A DNA stretch of 64,000 nucleotides from Streptomyces venezuelae. GTDB taxonomy: Bacteria; Actinomycetota; Actinomycetes; Streptomycetales; Streptomycetaceae. Positions within the stretch are counted from its first letter, which is position 1, and every line of letters starts with the position of its first letter. Below, piece by piece: positions 41,378-49,658 of this stretch. Location: the NCBI RefSeq assembly GCF_008642275.1, contig NZ_CP029189.1, forward strand, positions 930,001 to 994,000, written 5' to 3'. The position numbers and the translations under genes are program-made. The notes below the pieces were generated by a model. It saw only the letters and a list, made by a program, of their open reading frames with translations, had not been told where the DNA came from and searched no databases.

Positions 41378-42399
41378 CCGTCATCCAGCTGTTGATCGGC
41401 CTGGCGACCCTGGTCGTCAACGCCTTCTTCGTCGGCGCGGAGTTCGCGCTGATCTCGGTCCGGCGCAGCCAGATCGAACCGTACGCCGAGCAGGGCGACC
41501 GGCGGGCCCGGGCCGTCCTGTGGGGCCTGGAGCACGTGTCGGCGCTGATGGCGGCGGCCCAGCTGGGCATCACGCTGTGCACCCTGGTGCTGGGCGTGGT
41601 GGCCGAGCCGACCATCGCGCACCTGCTGACCCCGCTGTTCGACCTGGTCGGGGTACCGGCGGGGCTGACCCACGCGATCTCCTTCGTGGTGGCGCTGACG
41701 CTGGCGACGTACCTGCACATGCTCTTCGGCGAGATGCTGCCGAAGAACGTGGCGCTGTCCGAGCCCGTGCGCACCGCGCTGCTGCTGGGGCCGCCACTGG
41801 TGACCCTCACCCAGGTGCTGCGGCCGGTGATCTTCGCGATCAACGCCTTCGCCAACGCCCTGCTGCGGCTGCTGCGGGTGGAGGTGAAGGACGAGGTGGC
41901 GGCGACCTTCTCGGACGACGAGCTGGCGCGGATGGTCAAGGACTCCAGTGACGCGGGACTCCTCGACGACCGGGCGAGCGAGCGCCTGCACGACGCCCTG
42001 GAACTGGGCCGGCGGCCCGTGACCGATGTGGTGCTGCCCGCGGACCAGGTGGTGCCGGCCCGCGAGGGCATCAGTCCGGCCGGGCTGGAGCTGCTGTCGG
42101 CCGAGTCCGGGTACTCCCGGTTCCCGGTGATCGACGCGCAGCACAAGATCCTGGGCTACCTGCACGTGAAGGACGCCCTGGACGCGGACGACGAGGAACG
42201 GGACGAACCCTTCCCGGTGGCGTCGCTGCGGCCGATCGCCCAGGTACGGGCGGAGACCCCGCTGGACGACGTGCTGACCGCCATGCGGCGCAGCCGTACG
42301 CACCTGGCGGCGGTCCTCGGGGCGGACGGCGCCATGACGGGCCTGGTGACGATGGAGGACGTACTGCGGGAGCTGTTCGGCAGGCCCGCGTCCGCGTGA
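41374..42399 (+). CDS. Second CNNM/CBS-domain membrane protein
   Basis: The 341-residue paralogue has a DUF21/CNNM domain (NAFFVGAEFALISVRRSQIE, ATYLHMLFGEMLPKNVALSE) and a CBS pair (about 205-335; SRFPVIDAQHKILGYLHVKDAL, LVTMEDVLRELFG). Unlike its upstream partner it stops after the CBS domains and lacks the CorC/HlyC domain. It is translationally coupled to that gene by a 4-nt overlap. Confidence 0.91.
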   Translation: MTVIQLLIGLATLVVNAFFVGAEFALISVRRSQIEPYAEQGDRRARAVLWGLEHVSALMAAAQLGITLCTLVLGVVAEPTIAHLLTPLFDLVGVPAGLTHAISFVVALTLATYLHMLFGEMLPKNVALSEPVRTALLLGPPLVTLTQVLRPVIFAINAFANALLRLLRVEVKDEVAATFSDDELARMVKDSSDAGLLDDRASERLHDALELGRRPVTDVVLPADQVVPAREGISPAGLELLSAESGYSRFPVIDAQHKILGYLHVKDALDADDEERDEPFPVASLRPIAQVRAETPLDDVLTAMRRSRTHLAAVLGADGAMTGLVTMEDVLRELFGRPASA

Positions 42400-42464
42400 T
42401 CCTCCGAGGCGTGCGGTCCCCGGCCCTGCGGGGTCGGGGTACCGCGCGGTAACATCACTCCGCC

Positions 42465-43247
42465 ATGGAGATGAATGCCTCTTACACCAGTTTTGTCGCG
42501 ATCGGTGACTCCTTCACCGAGGGCATGTCCGACCTGCTTCCGGACGGCTCCTACCGCGGCTGGGCCGATCTGCTGGCCGCCCGCCTCGCCGCCCGGGAGC
42601 CCGGCTTCCGCTACGCGAACCTCGCGGTCCGCGGCAAGCTGATCGGCCAGATCGCCGGGGACCAGGTCCCGGCGGCGGCGGCGATGGGCGCCGACGTGGT
42701 GACCCTGGTGGGCGGGCTCAACGACGCCCTGCGCCCCAAGGTGGACATGGGCCTGGTCCGCGGCCACCTGGAGTCGGCAGTGGAGCTCCTCGCCCCCTCC
42801 TGCAAGCGCCTCGTCCTGATGCGCTCCCCGGGGCGCAACGGGCCGGTGATGGAACGCTTCCGGCCGCGCATGGAGGAGCTCTTCGCCGTCATCGAGGAGC
42901 TCGCCGCCCGGCACGGCGCCGTGGTGGTGGACCTGTACGGGGCGCCCGCGCTCGCGGACCCCCGGATGTGGGACGTCGACCGGCTGCACCTGACCGCCGA
43001 GGGCCACCGCCGGGTGGCCGAGGCCGTCTGGCAGGCCCTGGGCCTGCCCGCCGAACTGGACTGGCGCACCGAACTGCCGGCCACCGCCCCCCCGGGCTGG
43101 GCCGTACGCCGGGCCCAGGACCTGAGCTTCGCCCGGCAGCACCTGCTCCCCTGGATCGGCCGCCGCCTGACCGGACGCTCCTCCGGGGACGGCCGCCCGG
43201 CCAAGCGCCCCGAGCTGCTGCCGTACGGGGACGCACCGCTCTCGTAG
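42465..43247 (+). CDS. SGNH/GDSL hydrolase
   Basis: The 260-residue esterase/lipase-like protein has block I VAIGDSFTEG (Ser about 16), block III with GGLNDAL, and block V DVDRLHLTAEGH (Asp/His). It lacks a signal peptide, so it is cytoplasmic. The C terminus ends in a basic stretch. The ATG at 42465 has no strong ribosome site. Substrate unknown. Confidence 0.9.
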   Translation: MEMNASYTSFVAIGDSFTEGMSDLLPDGSYRGWADLLAARLAAREPGFRYANLAVRGKLIGQIAGDQVPAAAAMGADVVTLVGGLNDALRPKVDMGLVRGHLESAVELLAPSCKRLVLMRSPGRNGPVMERFRPRMEELFAVIEELAARHGAVVVDLYGAPALADPRMWDVDRLHLTAEGHRRVAEAVWQALGLPAELDWRTELPATAPPGWAVRRAQDLSFARQHLLPWIGRRLTGRSSGDGRPAKRPELLPYGDAPLS

Positions 43248-43318
43248 CAAGGCACAATCCCAAGCGGTGGCCCTACCTGCGTAAACACACAGCCGTGACC
43301 CAAGTAGAATCCCTCCAC

Positions 43319-44752
43319 GTGACTGCCAAGCCCCGCATCCCCAATGTCCTGGCCGGCCGCTACGCCTCCGCGGAGCTCGCCGTCCTGTGGTCCCCCGAGT
43401 ACAAGGTGACGCTGGAGCGGCGGCTGTGGCTCGCCGTGCTGCGCGCCCAGAAGGACCTCGGTATCGAGGTCCCGGACGAGGCCCTCGCCGACTACGAGCG
43501 TGTCCTGGAGACCGTCGACCTCGCCTCGATCGCCGAGCGCGAGAAGGTCACCCGGCACGACGTGAAGGCCCGCATCGAGGAGTTCAACGCCCTCGCCGGT
43601 CACGAGCACGTCCACAAGGGCATGACCTCCCGCGACCTGACCGAGAACGTCGAGCAGCTGCAGATCCGGCTCTCGCTGGAGCTCGCCCGGGACCGCACGG
43701 TCGCCGTCCTCGCCCGCCTCGGCAAGCTGGCCGGCGAACACGCCGAGCTGGTCATGGCCGGTCGCTCCCACAACGTGGCCGCGCAGGCCACCACCCTCGG
43801 CAAGCGCTTCGCGACCGCGGCCGACGAGCTGCTGGTGGCCTACGACCGCCTCGAGGACCTGCTGGGCCGCTACCCGCTGCGCGGGATCAAGGGCCCGGTC
43901 GGCACCGCTCAGGACATGCTCGACCTGCTGGGCGGCGACGCCGCGAAGCTGGCCGACCTGGAGCAGCGGATCGCCGCCCACCTCGGCTTCGCCCAGGCCT
44001 TCACCTCGGTCGGCCAGGTCTACCCGCGCTCGCTCGACTACGACGTGGTCACCGCGCTGGTGCAGCTGGCCGCGGCCCCGTCGTCGATCGCCAAGACGAT
44101 CCGCCTGATGGCCGGCCACGAGCTGGTGACCGAGGGCTTCAAGCCCGGCCAGGTCGGCTCCTCCGCGATGCCGCACAAGATGAACACCCGCTCCTGCGAG
44201 CGCGTGAACGGCCTGATGGTCATCCTGCGCGGCTACGCCTCGATGACCGGTGAGCTGGCCGGCGACCAGTGGAACGAGGGCGACGTGTCCTGCTCCGTGG
44301 TCCGCCGCGTGGCCCTGCCGGACGCCTTCTTCGCCTTCGACGGCCTGCTGGAGACCTTCCTGACGGTCCTCGACGAGTTCGGCGCCTTCCCGGCGGTCGT
44401 CGCCCGCGAGCTCGACCGCTACCTGCCCTTCCTCGCGACCACCAAGGTCCTGATGGGCGCGGTGCGGGCCGGCGTGGGCCGCGAGGCCGCCCACGAGGTC
44501 ATCAAGGAGCACGCGGTGGCCTCCGCGCTCGCCATGCGCGAGCAGGGCGCCGAGCGCAACGAGCTGCTGGACAAGCTGGCCGCCGACGAGCGGATGCCGC
44601 TGGACCGGGCACAGCTCGACGCCCTGATGGCTGACAAGCTGTCCTTCACCGGCGCCGCGGGCGACCAGGTCGCGGTGGTGGTCTCCCGGATCGAGGCGAT
44701 CGCCAAGCAGCACCCGGAGGCCGCCGGATACGCGCCGGGGTCGATCCTCTGA
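43319..44752 (+). CDS. purB: Adenylosuccinate lyase
   Basis: The 477-residue lyase acts twice in purine synthesis (SAICAR to AICAR, adenylosuccinate to AMP). The superfamily signature SSAMPHKMNTRSCERV is at about 279-294, with HVHKGMTSRDLTEN and GRSHNVAAQATTLGKR. I use GTG 43319. TAGAAT at 43305-43310, a good -10, ends 8 nt before it and no ribosome site is present, so the mRNA is probably leaderless. The stop overlaps the proposed CTG start of the following glycosylase gene. Confidence 0.93.
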   Translation: MTAKPRIPNVLAGRYASAELAVLWSPEYKVTLERRLWLAVLRAQKDLGIEVPDEALADYERVLETVDLASIAEREKVTRHDVKARIEEFNALAGHEHVHKGMTSRDLTENVEQLQIRLSLELARDRTVAVLARLGKLAGEHAELVMAGRSHNVAAQATTLGKRFATAADELLVAYDRLEDLLGRYPLRGIKGPVGTAQDMLDLLGGDAAKLADLEQRIAAHLGFAQAFTSVGQVYPRSLDYDVVTALVQLAAAPSSIAKTIRLMAGHELVTEGFKPGQVGSSAMPHKMNTRSCERVNGLMVILRGYASMTGELAGDQWNEGDVSCSVVRRVALPDAFFAFDGLLETFLTVLDEFGAFPAVVARELDRYLPFLATTKVLMGAVRAGVGREAAHEVIKEHAVASALAMREQGAERNELLDKLAADERMPLDRAQLDALMADKLSFTGAAGDQVAVVVSRIEAIAKQHPEAAGYAPGSIL

Positions 44753-45324
44753 CCCCCGACGAGCTGAACGCCGCCCGCGACCGCGTCCTCCCGGACGTGG
44801 TCGCGGGCGGTCTGCGTGTGCTGTTCTGCGGGATCAACCCCGGACTCCTCTCCGCCGCGACGGGCCACCACTTCGCCCGTCCCGGCAACCGTTTCTGGCC
44901 CGTCCTGCACCTGTCGGGCTTCACCCCGCGCCGCCTCGCCCCCGCGGAGCAGGAAGAACTCCTGACCTACCGCCTCGGCATCACCAACGTCGTGGCCCGG
45001 GCCACGGCCCGCGCCGACGAGCTGAGCGCCGAGGAGTTCCGTGAGGGGGGCCGCATCCTGACGGCCAAGGTGGAACTGCTGCGCCCCCAGTGGCTGGCGG
45101 TCGTCGGTGTCACGGCCTACCGCACCGCCTTCGGCGAGAAGAAGGCTCAGATCGGGCCCCAGGAGCGGACGATCGGCTCCACCCGCGTGTGGGCCCTCCC
45201 CAATCCCAGCGGACTGAACGCCCACTGGACCGCCGAGTCCATGGCCCAGGAGTACGCCCGCCTCCGCACCGCCGCCGAGGCGGACGAGGACCAGGACGGG
45301 TCCGGCGGCCACCCCGCCACCTGA
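44749..45324 (+). CDS. mug: Mismatch-specific uracil-DNA glycosylase (probable CTG start)
   Basis: The 191-residue family 2 uracil-DNA glycosylase removes U or T mispaired with G. Motif 1 (LFCGINPGLLSAATGHHFARPG) and motif 2 (NPSGLNAHW) are clear. The only ATG/GTG/TTG upstream of motif 1 is GTG 44797, which would leave just 10 residues before it and has no ribosome site. The frame upstream encodes PDELNAARDRVLPDVV, which looks like family sequence, back to a CTG at 44749 in CTGA, overlapping the purB stop exactly as ATGA overlaps do. I therefore propose CTG 44749; the alternative is 44797. Confidence 0.9.
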   Translation: MTPDELNAARDRVLPDVVAGGLRVLFCGINPGLLSAATGHHFARPGNRFWPVLHLSGFTPRRLAPAEQEELLTYRLGITNVVARATARADELSAEEFREGGRILTAKVELLRPQWLAVVGVTAYRTAFGEKKAQIGPQERTIGSTRVWALPNPSGLNAHWTAESMAQEYARLRTAAEADEDQDGSGGHPAT

Positions 45325-45443
45325 CCGGGCCGCTCCCGGGGCCGGCGGACACCGGATCCGCTCGACGGCTGGACCGCGGCGTCCTGCGCGCCGCCCCTCC
45401 GGGGCCCCGACCACGCCGGTCGGGCAGAACCCGCGGAGACGGT

Positions 45444-45881
45444 CTACGGCGGGTCGGTGACCGTGACCCCTGCCATCAGCTGGTAGGGGTCCTCCTCGGC
45501 CCACTGGGCCACGTAGACCACCAGCCAGTGGGTGCCTACTCGCCACAGGTGCACGTGGTCGGTGCTGCCGGCCGGCTCGTCCCACGGCTGCGGTATGTCC
45601 TCCCCGGCGAAGCCTCGGTCCCTCAGCGTTGACAGGCCGAACACCTGCGGTTCCCCCCACCGGTCGGTCGCGGCCTGGACCAACGCCCCGTACTCGGCAG
45701 CGATCTGGTCGGCTGCCTCGATCCGGCCCGAACCGTCGTCGTCCCAGAAGCCCGGAGTCCGAACGAGCTGCACCAGGTGGAATCCCGGGCCGCTGCTGTT
45801 TCCTCCGGTCCGGACCGGCTCGGGCGGGAACTTCCCCGCCATGAGCCGGTCGATCGTGTCGAGGTGCTCTGCCGTGGTCAT
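45444..45881 (-). CDS. Conserved hypothetical protein
   Basis: The 145-residue soluble protein is Trp-rich (PGFWDDDGSG, DRWGEPQVFGL, PQPWDEPAGSTDH, LWRVGTHWLVVYVAQWAEEDP). It has no signal peptide and no membrane segment. The strand-rich end (HVHLWRVGTHWLVVYV) suggests a small alpha/beta fold. I do not recognise the family. It starts at ATG 45881 and is 40 nt upstream of, and on the same strand as, nothing else in its own unit; the ABC permease gene lies 40 nt behind it in the same orientation, so read-through is possible. Confidence 0.7.
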   Translation of the reverse strand: MTTAEHLDTIDRLMAGKFPPEPVRTGGNSSGPGFHLVQLVRTPGFWDDDGSGRIEAADQIAAEYGALVQAATDRWGEPQVFGLSTLRDRGFAGEDIPQPWDEPAGSTDHVHLWRVGTHWLVVYVAQWAEEDPYQLMAGVTVTDPP

Positions 45882-45921
45882 GCCGTCAGTATCCCGAGGG
45901 CCACTGACAACTGGCCCGGCG

Positions 45922-46671
45922 TCACGCGTCCCGGCGGCGTACGGCGAGCCAGCCGGCCAGCACCGCGGCCAGCGCCCACAGCGCCAGCACTCCCAGCCCG
46001 GCCCACGGACCGAGGTCGCCGTACTGCTGGCTGCGCATCATCGCCTGCCCTGCCCGGTCCGGCATGAACTGCCCCACCCCGGTGGCCGCCGCGCCCACGA
46101 CGAAGGACACCATGACGACGAAGGGTATGAGGATGCTCAGGACGGCCACCCCGCTGCGCAGCACCGCGGTCAGCCCGGCCGCGAACAGCGTCATCAGCGT
46201 CAGGTAGAGGCCGCAGCCGACTACGGCCCGCACCGTGCCGGGGTCGCCCAGCTCCAGCGCGTCGTGCCCCCTGAACGATTGTCCGGCCAGGAAGGTGAGC
46301 AGTCCCGTGAGCTGACCTGCCGCGAGCATGAGCACGCCCAGCATCGCGATCTTCGAGAAGTAGAACCGAGTGCGGTCGGGCACCGCGGTGAGGCTGGTGC
46401 GCAGGGCTCCGTTGTGGAACTCGGTGGAGAAGGCGGTGACTCCGAATGCGATGGCCGCTATCTGGCCGAAGTTCAGTCCGTAGAAGCCCCCGAGGAGCGG
46501 GTCGTCCCCCAGACCGCCCTCCTCGGCCGGCTCCAGGGCCGCAGCCGCCAACGCCTGGATGCCCGCGGTGAGGACGAGGACTGATATCAGCGACCAGAAG
46601 CTGCCCCGAAGAGATCTGATCTTGATCCATTCCGAGTGCAGTACGGGGGTTGCGGGCAGTGCGGCGCTCAT
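45922..46671 (-). CDS. ABC-2 type transporter permease
   Basis: The 249-residue membrane protein has about six hydrophobic segments (GSFWSLISVLVLTAG, LTGLLTFLAG, VLSILIPFVVMVSFVVGAA, LGVLALWALAAVLAGWLAV) and the N-terminal HSEWIKIRSLR typical of ABC-2 exporters. The ATG at 46671 follows CAGGAGG. With the ATPase gene 37 nt upstream it forms an exporter, possibly for an antibiotic-like or membrane-active compound. Substrate unknown. Confidence 0.88.
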   Translation of the reverse strand: MSAALPATPVLHSEWIKIRSLRGSFWSLISVLVLTAGIQALAAAALEPAEEGGLGDDPLLGGFYGLNFGQIAAIAFGVTAFSTEFHNGALRTSLTAVPDRTRFYFSKIAMLGVLMLAAGQLTGLLTFLAGQSFRGHDALELGDPGTVRAVVGCGLYLTLMTLFAAGLTAVLRSGVAVLSILIPFVVMVSFVVGAAATGVGQFMPDRAGQAMMRSQQYGDLGPWAGLGVLALWALAAVLAGWLAVRRRDA

Positions 46672-46708
46672 GGCGAAGCCTCCTGAGGGTGAGGGAACGG
46701 GTGGACGG

Positions 46709-47620
46709 TCAGTGGGCCGCGCTGAACTGCGCGTGATCGGCGGTGAGGTCGAGATAGGCCTGCTCCAGCGAGGCGCGCTCGTCGGACAGTTCCAGCAGGG
46801 GAACCCCCTCACGGGCGGCCAGGCAGCCGAGCTGCTCGGCACGTATGCCCTCGACGGTCCAGCGCCCGCCGTCCGCGGCGGCCAGCTCGAAACCGTCCCG
46901 GGCCAGTGCGACCCGCAAGCGGACCGGGTCGGAGGTCCGCAGGCGCGCTCTCGGGGCGCTGCGCGCGTCGATGAACGCCTCCATGGAGGTGTCGGCCAGC
47001 AGCTTGCCCTTGCCGAGCACGATCAGGTGGTCGGCCAGCGCCGAGGTCTCCGACATCAGATGGCTGGAGACCAGGACGGCTCGTCCTTCGGCGGCGAGGG
47101 AGCGCATCAGCCCGCGGATCCAGATGATGCCCTCGGGGTCGAGGCCGTTGGTGGGCTCGTCGAGCAGGAGCACTCCGGGGTCGCCGAGGAGAGCGGCGGC
47201 GATACCGAGGCGTTGGCGCATCCCGAGCGAGAAGGACTTGATCCGCCGCTTCGCGACGGAGGCCATGCCGGTCCGCTCCAGGACCTCGGCGACCCGGCGC
47301 ATCGGGAGGCGGCCCGCCGCGGCGAGCAGGCGCAGGTGGTCGTGGGCGGTGCGTCCGCCGTGGGCTGCCTGGGCGTCGAGGAGGGCCCCGACCCGGTGCA
47401 GCGGGTCCGTCAGCTCCCGGTAGTGCAGGCCGCCGATCGTGGCCGTGCCGGACGTGGGCCGGTCCAGGCCCAGCAGCAGGCGCATCGTGGTGGACTTCCC
47501 GGCGCCGTTGGGGCCCAGGAAACCGGTCACGCGACCGGGCAGGACATCGAAGGTGAGGCCGTCCACCGCACGGTGGGTGCCGTATCGCTTGGTGAGTTCT
47601 CGGATCTCGATGCTGTTCAT
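46709..47620 (-). CDS. ABC transporter ATP-binding protein
   Basis: The 303-residue ATPase has Walker A GPNGAGKST (about 36-44), signature SFSLGMRQRLGIA, Walker B VLLLDEPTNGLDPEG and the switch H in VLVSSHLMSE. The C-terminal DUF4162-like extension is as in multidrug (BcrA/DrrA-like) ATPases. It heads a two-gene operon with the permease and is divergent from a two-component system, the usual setting for a peptide- or drug-responsive exporter. Confidence 0.93.
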   Translation of the reverse strand: MNSIEIRELTKRYGTHRAVDGLTFDVLPGRVTGFLGPNGAGKSTTMRLLLGLDRPTSGTATIGGLHYRELTDPLHRVGALLDAQAAHGGRTAHDHLRLLAAAGRLPMRRVAEVLERTGMASVAKRRIKSFSLGMRQRLGIAAALLGDPGVLLLDEPTNGLDPEGIIWIRGLMRSLAAEGRAVLVSSHLMSETSALADHLIVLGKGKLLADTSMEAFIDARSAPRARLRTSDPVRLRVALARDGFELAAADGGRWTVEGIRAEQLGCLAAREGVPLLELSDERASLEQAYLDLTADHAQFSAAH

Positions 47621-47671
47621 GGCTCAAGGCTCGCCCCCGGCTCCACCCCCTTCCCTCCCCCATGCGAGGGT

Positions 47672-47699
47672 GGCGTCTCCCCCACGTGGGGGAGACGCC
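47672..47699. promoter_or_regulatory. Perfect 28-bp palindrome between ABC and two-component operons
   Basis: GGCGTCTCCCCCAC (47672-47685) is followed directly by its reverse complement GTGGGGGAGACGCC (47686-47699). A smaller inverted repeat, CCCTC-N8-GAGGG (47653-47670), lies next to it. With no loop it suits a dimeric regulator better than a terminator. It lies 51 nt from the ATPase ATG and 29 nt from the kinase ATG, so it is probably the operator of the response regulator; this is inference. Confidence 0.65.
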
Positions 47700-47728
47700 C
47701 GCGACCAGGGCGCTGCCACCATGGAGTC

Positions 47729-48904
47729 ATGAACCGACTGCTGCGCGCCCCGTTCCAACCAGTGACCTACTCACGCTGGTTGCACCTCTGCGTGCCGCTG
47801 TTGCTGCTGGCGGTATGGATGTTCATCATGCCCCGGTGGCCCTGGGTGCCGCTGCTGCTCGTCCTGCCGTTCGGGCTGGTGCCCTGGGTGCGCCTGGCGG
47901 AAGGTCTGCAGGCGCAGTTCCTGCTCACCCCGTCCGACCGCGACTCCTCCGACAGCGCGATAAGCCTCGCACCGTCCGCCCACTGGGGGGACCGCTGGCG
48001 CACCGTGCTGTGGCTGGAGACGCGGATGGTCGTCGCGGTGGGTGCGTTCGGCGCCACGGTCTGGCTGTCGGCCATGGCCGTGGAGCTCATCGCCATAGCG
48101 ATCGGGCATCCTCTGGGGCCGGACCACTTCCTGCCGTTCGTGCCCGGACGTTGGGCCGCCGCAGTGCTCGTGCCCGTGCCGCTGGTCGTGCTGATCGCCA
48201 TCGTGGCCCTGCTCGGCGAGTTGATCACCGCGGCCGCCACCCGCCTGCTCAGCCCCTCCGCCGCCGAACGGCTGACCGCGCTCGAGGCCCGAACGGAGCA
48301 GCTGCTGGAGCGCACCCGCATCGCGCGGGAACTGCACGACTCCATCGGGCACGCGCTGACCGTGGCCGTCGTGCAGGCGGGGGCGGCGCGTGCCGCGGGC
48401 GATCCCGCTTTCACCGATCGGGCACTGTGCGCGATCGAGGAGACGGGGCGGGCCGCGCTGGAGGACCTGGAGCGGGTGCTGGGGGTGCTGCGGGAGCCGG
48501 GACAGCCGCCGTCGCAGTGGCCGACGCTGGCGGAGGCGGACCGGCTCCTGGACTCGGCCCGGGCCTCCGGTTCCGTGGTGGACGCGCAACTGACGGGTCC
48601 ACTGGAGACGTTGCCGGATCCGGTCACGCGGGAGGGTTACCGGATCCTGCAGGAGGCGCTGACCAACGTACTGCGCCATTGCGGCCCGGTGCCGGTGCGC
48701 ATTCGGGTGGAGATGACGACGAGCCGGCTGGACCTGGAGGTGACGAATCCGCTGCCGGAACGGCCGAGTGTCACGGTCGGCGGCGGCAGCGGCCTGCGCG
48801 GGATCCGGGAGCGGGCCGCCCTGCTCGGCGGGCAGGCCGAAACCGGGCTGTACGAGGGCGGTTGGAGAGTGCGCGCCCGACTGCCTCTGGAGCGAATACG
48901 CTGA
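47729..48904 (+). CDS. Sensor histidine kinase (DesK/LiaS type)
   Basis: The 391-residue kinase has four N-terminal membrane segments (about 17-40, 42-58, 98-120, 145-172) and no large sensor domain. A HisKA_3 domain follows with the phosphorylated His in IARELHDSIGHALT (about 204), then a GHKL ATPase with N box EALTNVLRHC and G box GGSGLRGIRERAALLG. Such intramembrane-sensing kinases detect membrane or drug stress. The ATG at 47729 follows GGAG. The response regulator begins 4 nt after its stop. Confidence 0.92.
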   Translation: MNRLLRAPFQPVTYSRWLHLCVPLLLLAVWMFIMPRWPWVPLLLVLPFGLVPWVRLAEGLQAQFLLTPSDRDSSDSAISLAPSAHWGDRWRTVLWLETRMVVAVGAFGATVWLSAMAVELIAIAIGHPLGPDHFLPFVPGRWAAAVLVPVPLVVLIAIVALLGELITAAATRLLSPSAAERLTALEARTEQLLERTRIARELHDSIGHALTVAVVQAGAARAAGDPAFTDRALCAIEETGRAALEDLERVLGVLREPGQPPSQWPTLAEADRLLDSARASGSVVDAQLTGPLETLPDPVTREGYRILQEALTNVLRHCGPVPVRIRVEMTTSRLDLEVTNPLPERPSVTVGGGSGLRGIRERAALLGGQAETGLYEGGWRVRARLPLERIR

Positions 48905-48908
48905 CCGG

Positions 48909-49559
48909 ATGCCGGTTACCGTACTGCTCGTCGACGACGAACCCCTGGTGCGTGCGGGTCTGCGCGCCGTCCTGGACGCCCAGCCCGACATCGAGGTGGT
49001 GGGTGAGGCGGCCGACGGGGCCTCCGTGATCCCTCTGGTGCGGCAGTTGCGGCCGGACGTGGTGGCGATGGACGTGCGGATGCCGCTCCTGGACGGGATC
49101 GAGGCGACGCGTGCGGTGCTCCGGACGGTGGACTCGCCGCCGAAGATCCTCGTGGTGACCACGTTCGAGAACGACGAGTACGTCTACCAGGCGCTGCGGG
49201 CGGGGGCCGACGGGTTCCTGCTGAAGCGGGCCAGGCCTTCGGAGATCGTGCACGCGGTACGGCTGGTCGCGGAGGGCGAGACGCTGCTCTTCCCGGCGGC
49301 GGTGCGGGCGCTGGCCGCCGAGTACGGGAACCGGCAGGCCCGGGCGGCGCTGGAGCGGGCCGCGCTGACCGAGCGGGAGGAGGCGGTGCTGCGGCTGATG
49401 GCGCGGGGGCTCACCAACGTGGAGATCGCCGCCGAGCTGATCATCGGCACGGAGACGGTCAAGTCCCACGTCAGCGCGATCCTGGCGAAGTTGGGGGCGC
49501 GGGACCGGACACAAGCGGTGATCACGGCGTACGAGTCGGGGTTCGTCTCTCCCGCATGA
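48909..49559 (+). CDS. NarL/LuxR-family response regulator
   Basis: The 216-residue regulator has a receiver with Asp 9-10 and the phospho-acceptor Asp 55 (VVAMDVRMPLLDG), Lys in FLLKRARP, and a C-terminal LuxR HTH (about 148-205; LTEREEAVLRLMARGLTNVEIA). It is the partner of the kinase 4 nt upstream and probably controls the divergent ABC exporter through the 28-bp palindrome. Confidence 0.93.
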   Translation: MPVTVLLVDDEPLVRAGLRAVLDAQPDIEVVGEAADGASVIPLVRQLRPDVVAMDVRMPLLDGIEATRAVLRTVDSPPKILVVTTFENDEYVYQALRAGADGFLLKRARPSEIVHAVRLVAEGETLLFPAAVRALAAEYGNRQARAALERAALTEREEAVLRLMARGLTNVEIAAELIIGTETVKSHVSAILAKLGARDRTQAVITAYESGFVSPA

Positions 49560-49658
49560 GGGAAGGTCTGCTTCCGGCTGATGGGGGGCTGCTTCTCGCC
49601 GACGCGCCGAGCGGGCAGTACGATCCGGCTACAAGCTCGCTACCTGGGAGGACACACG

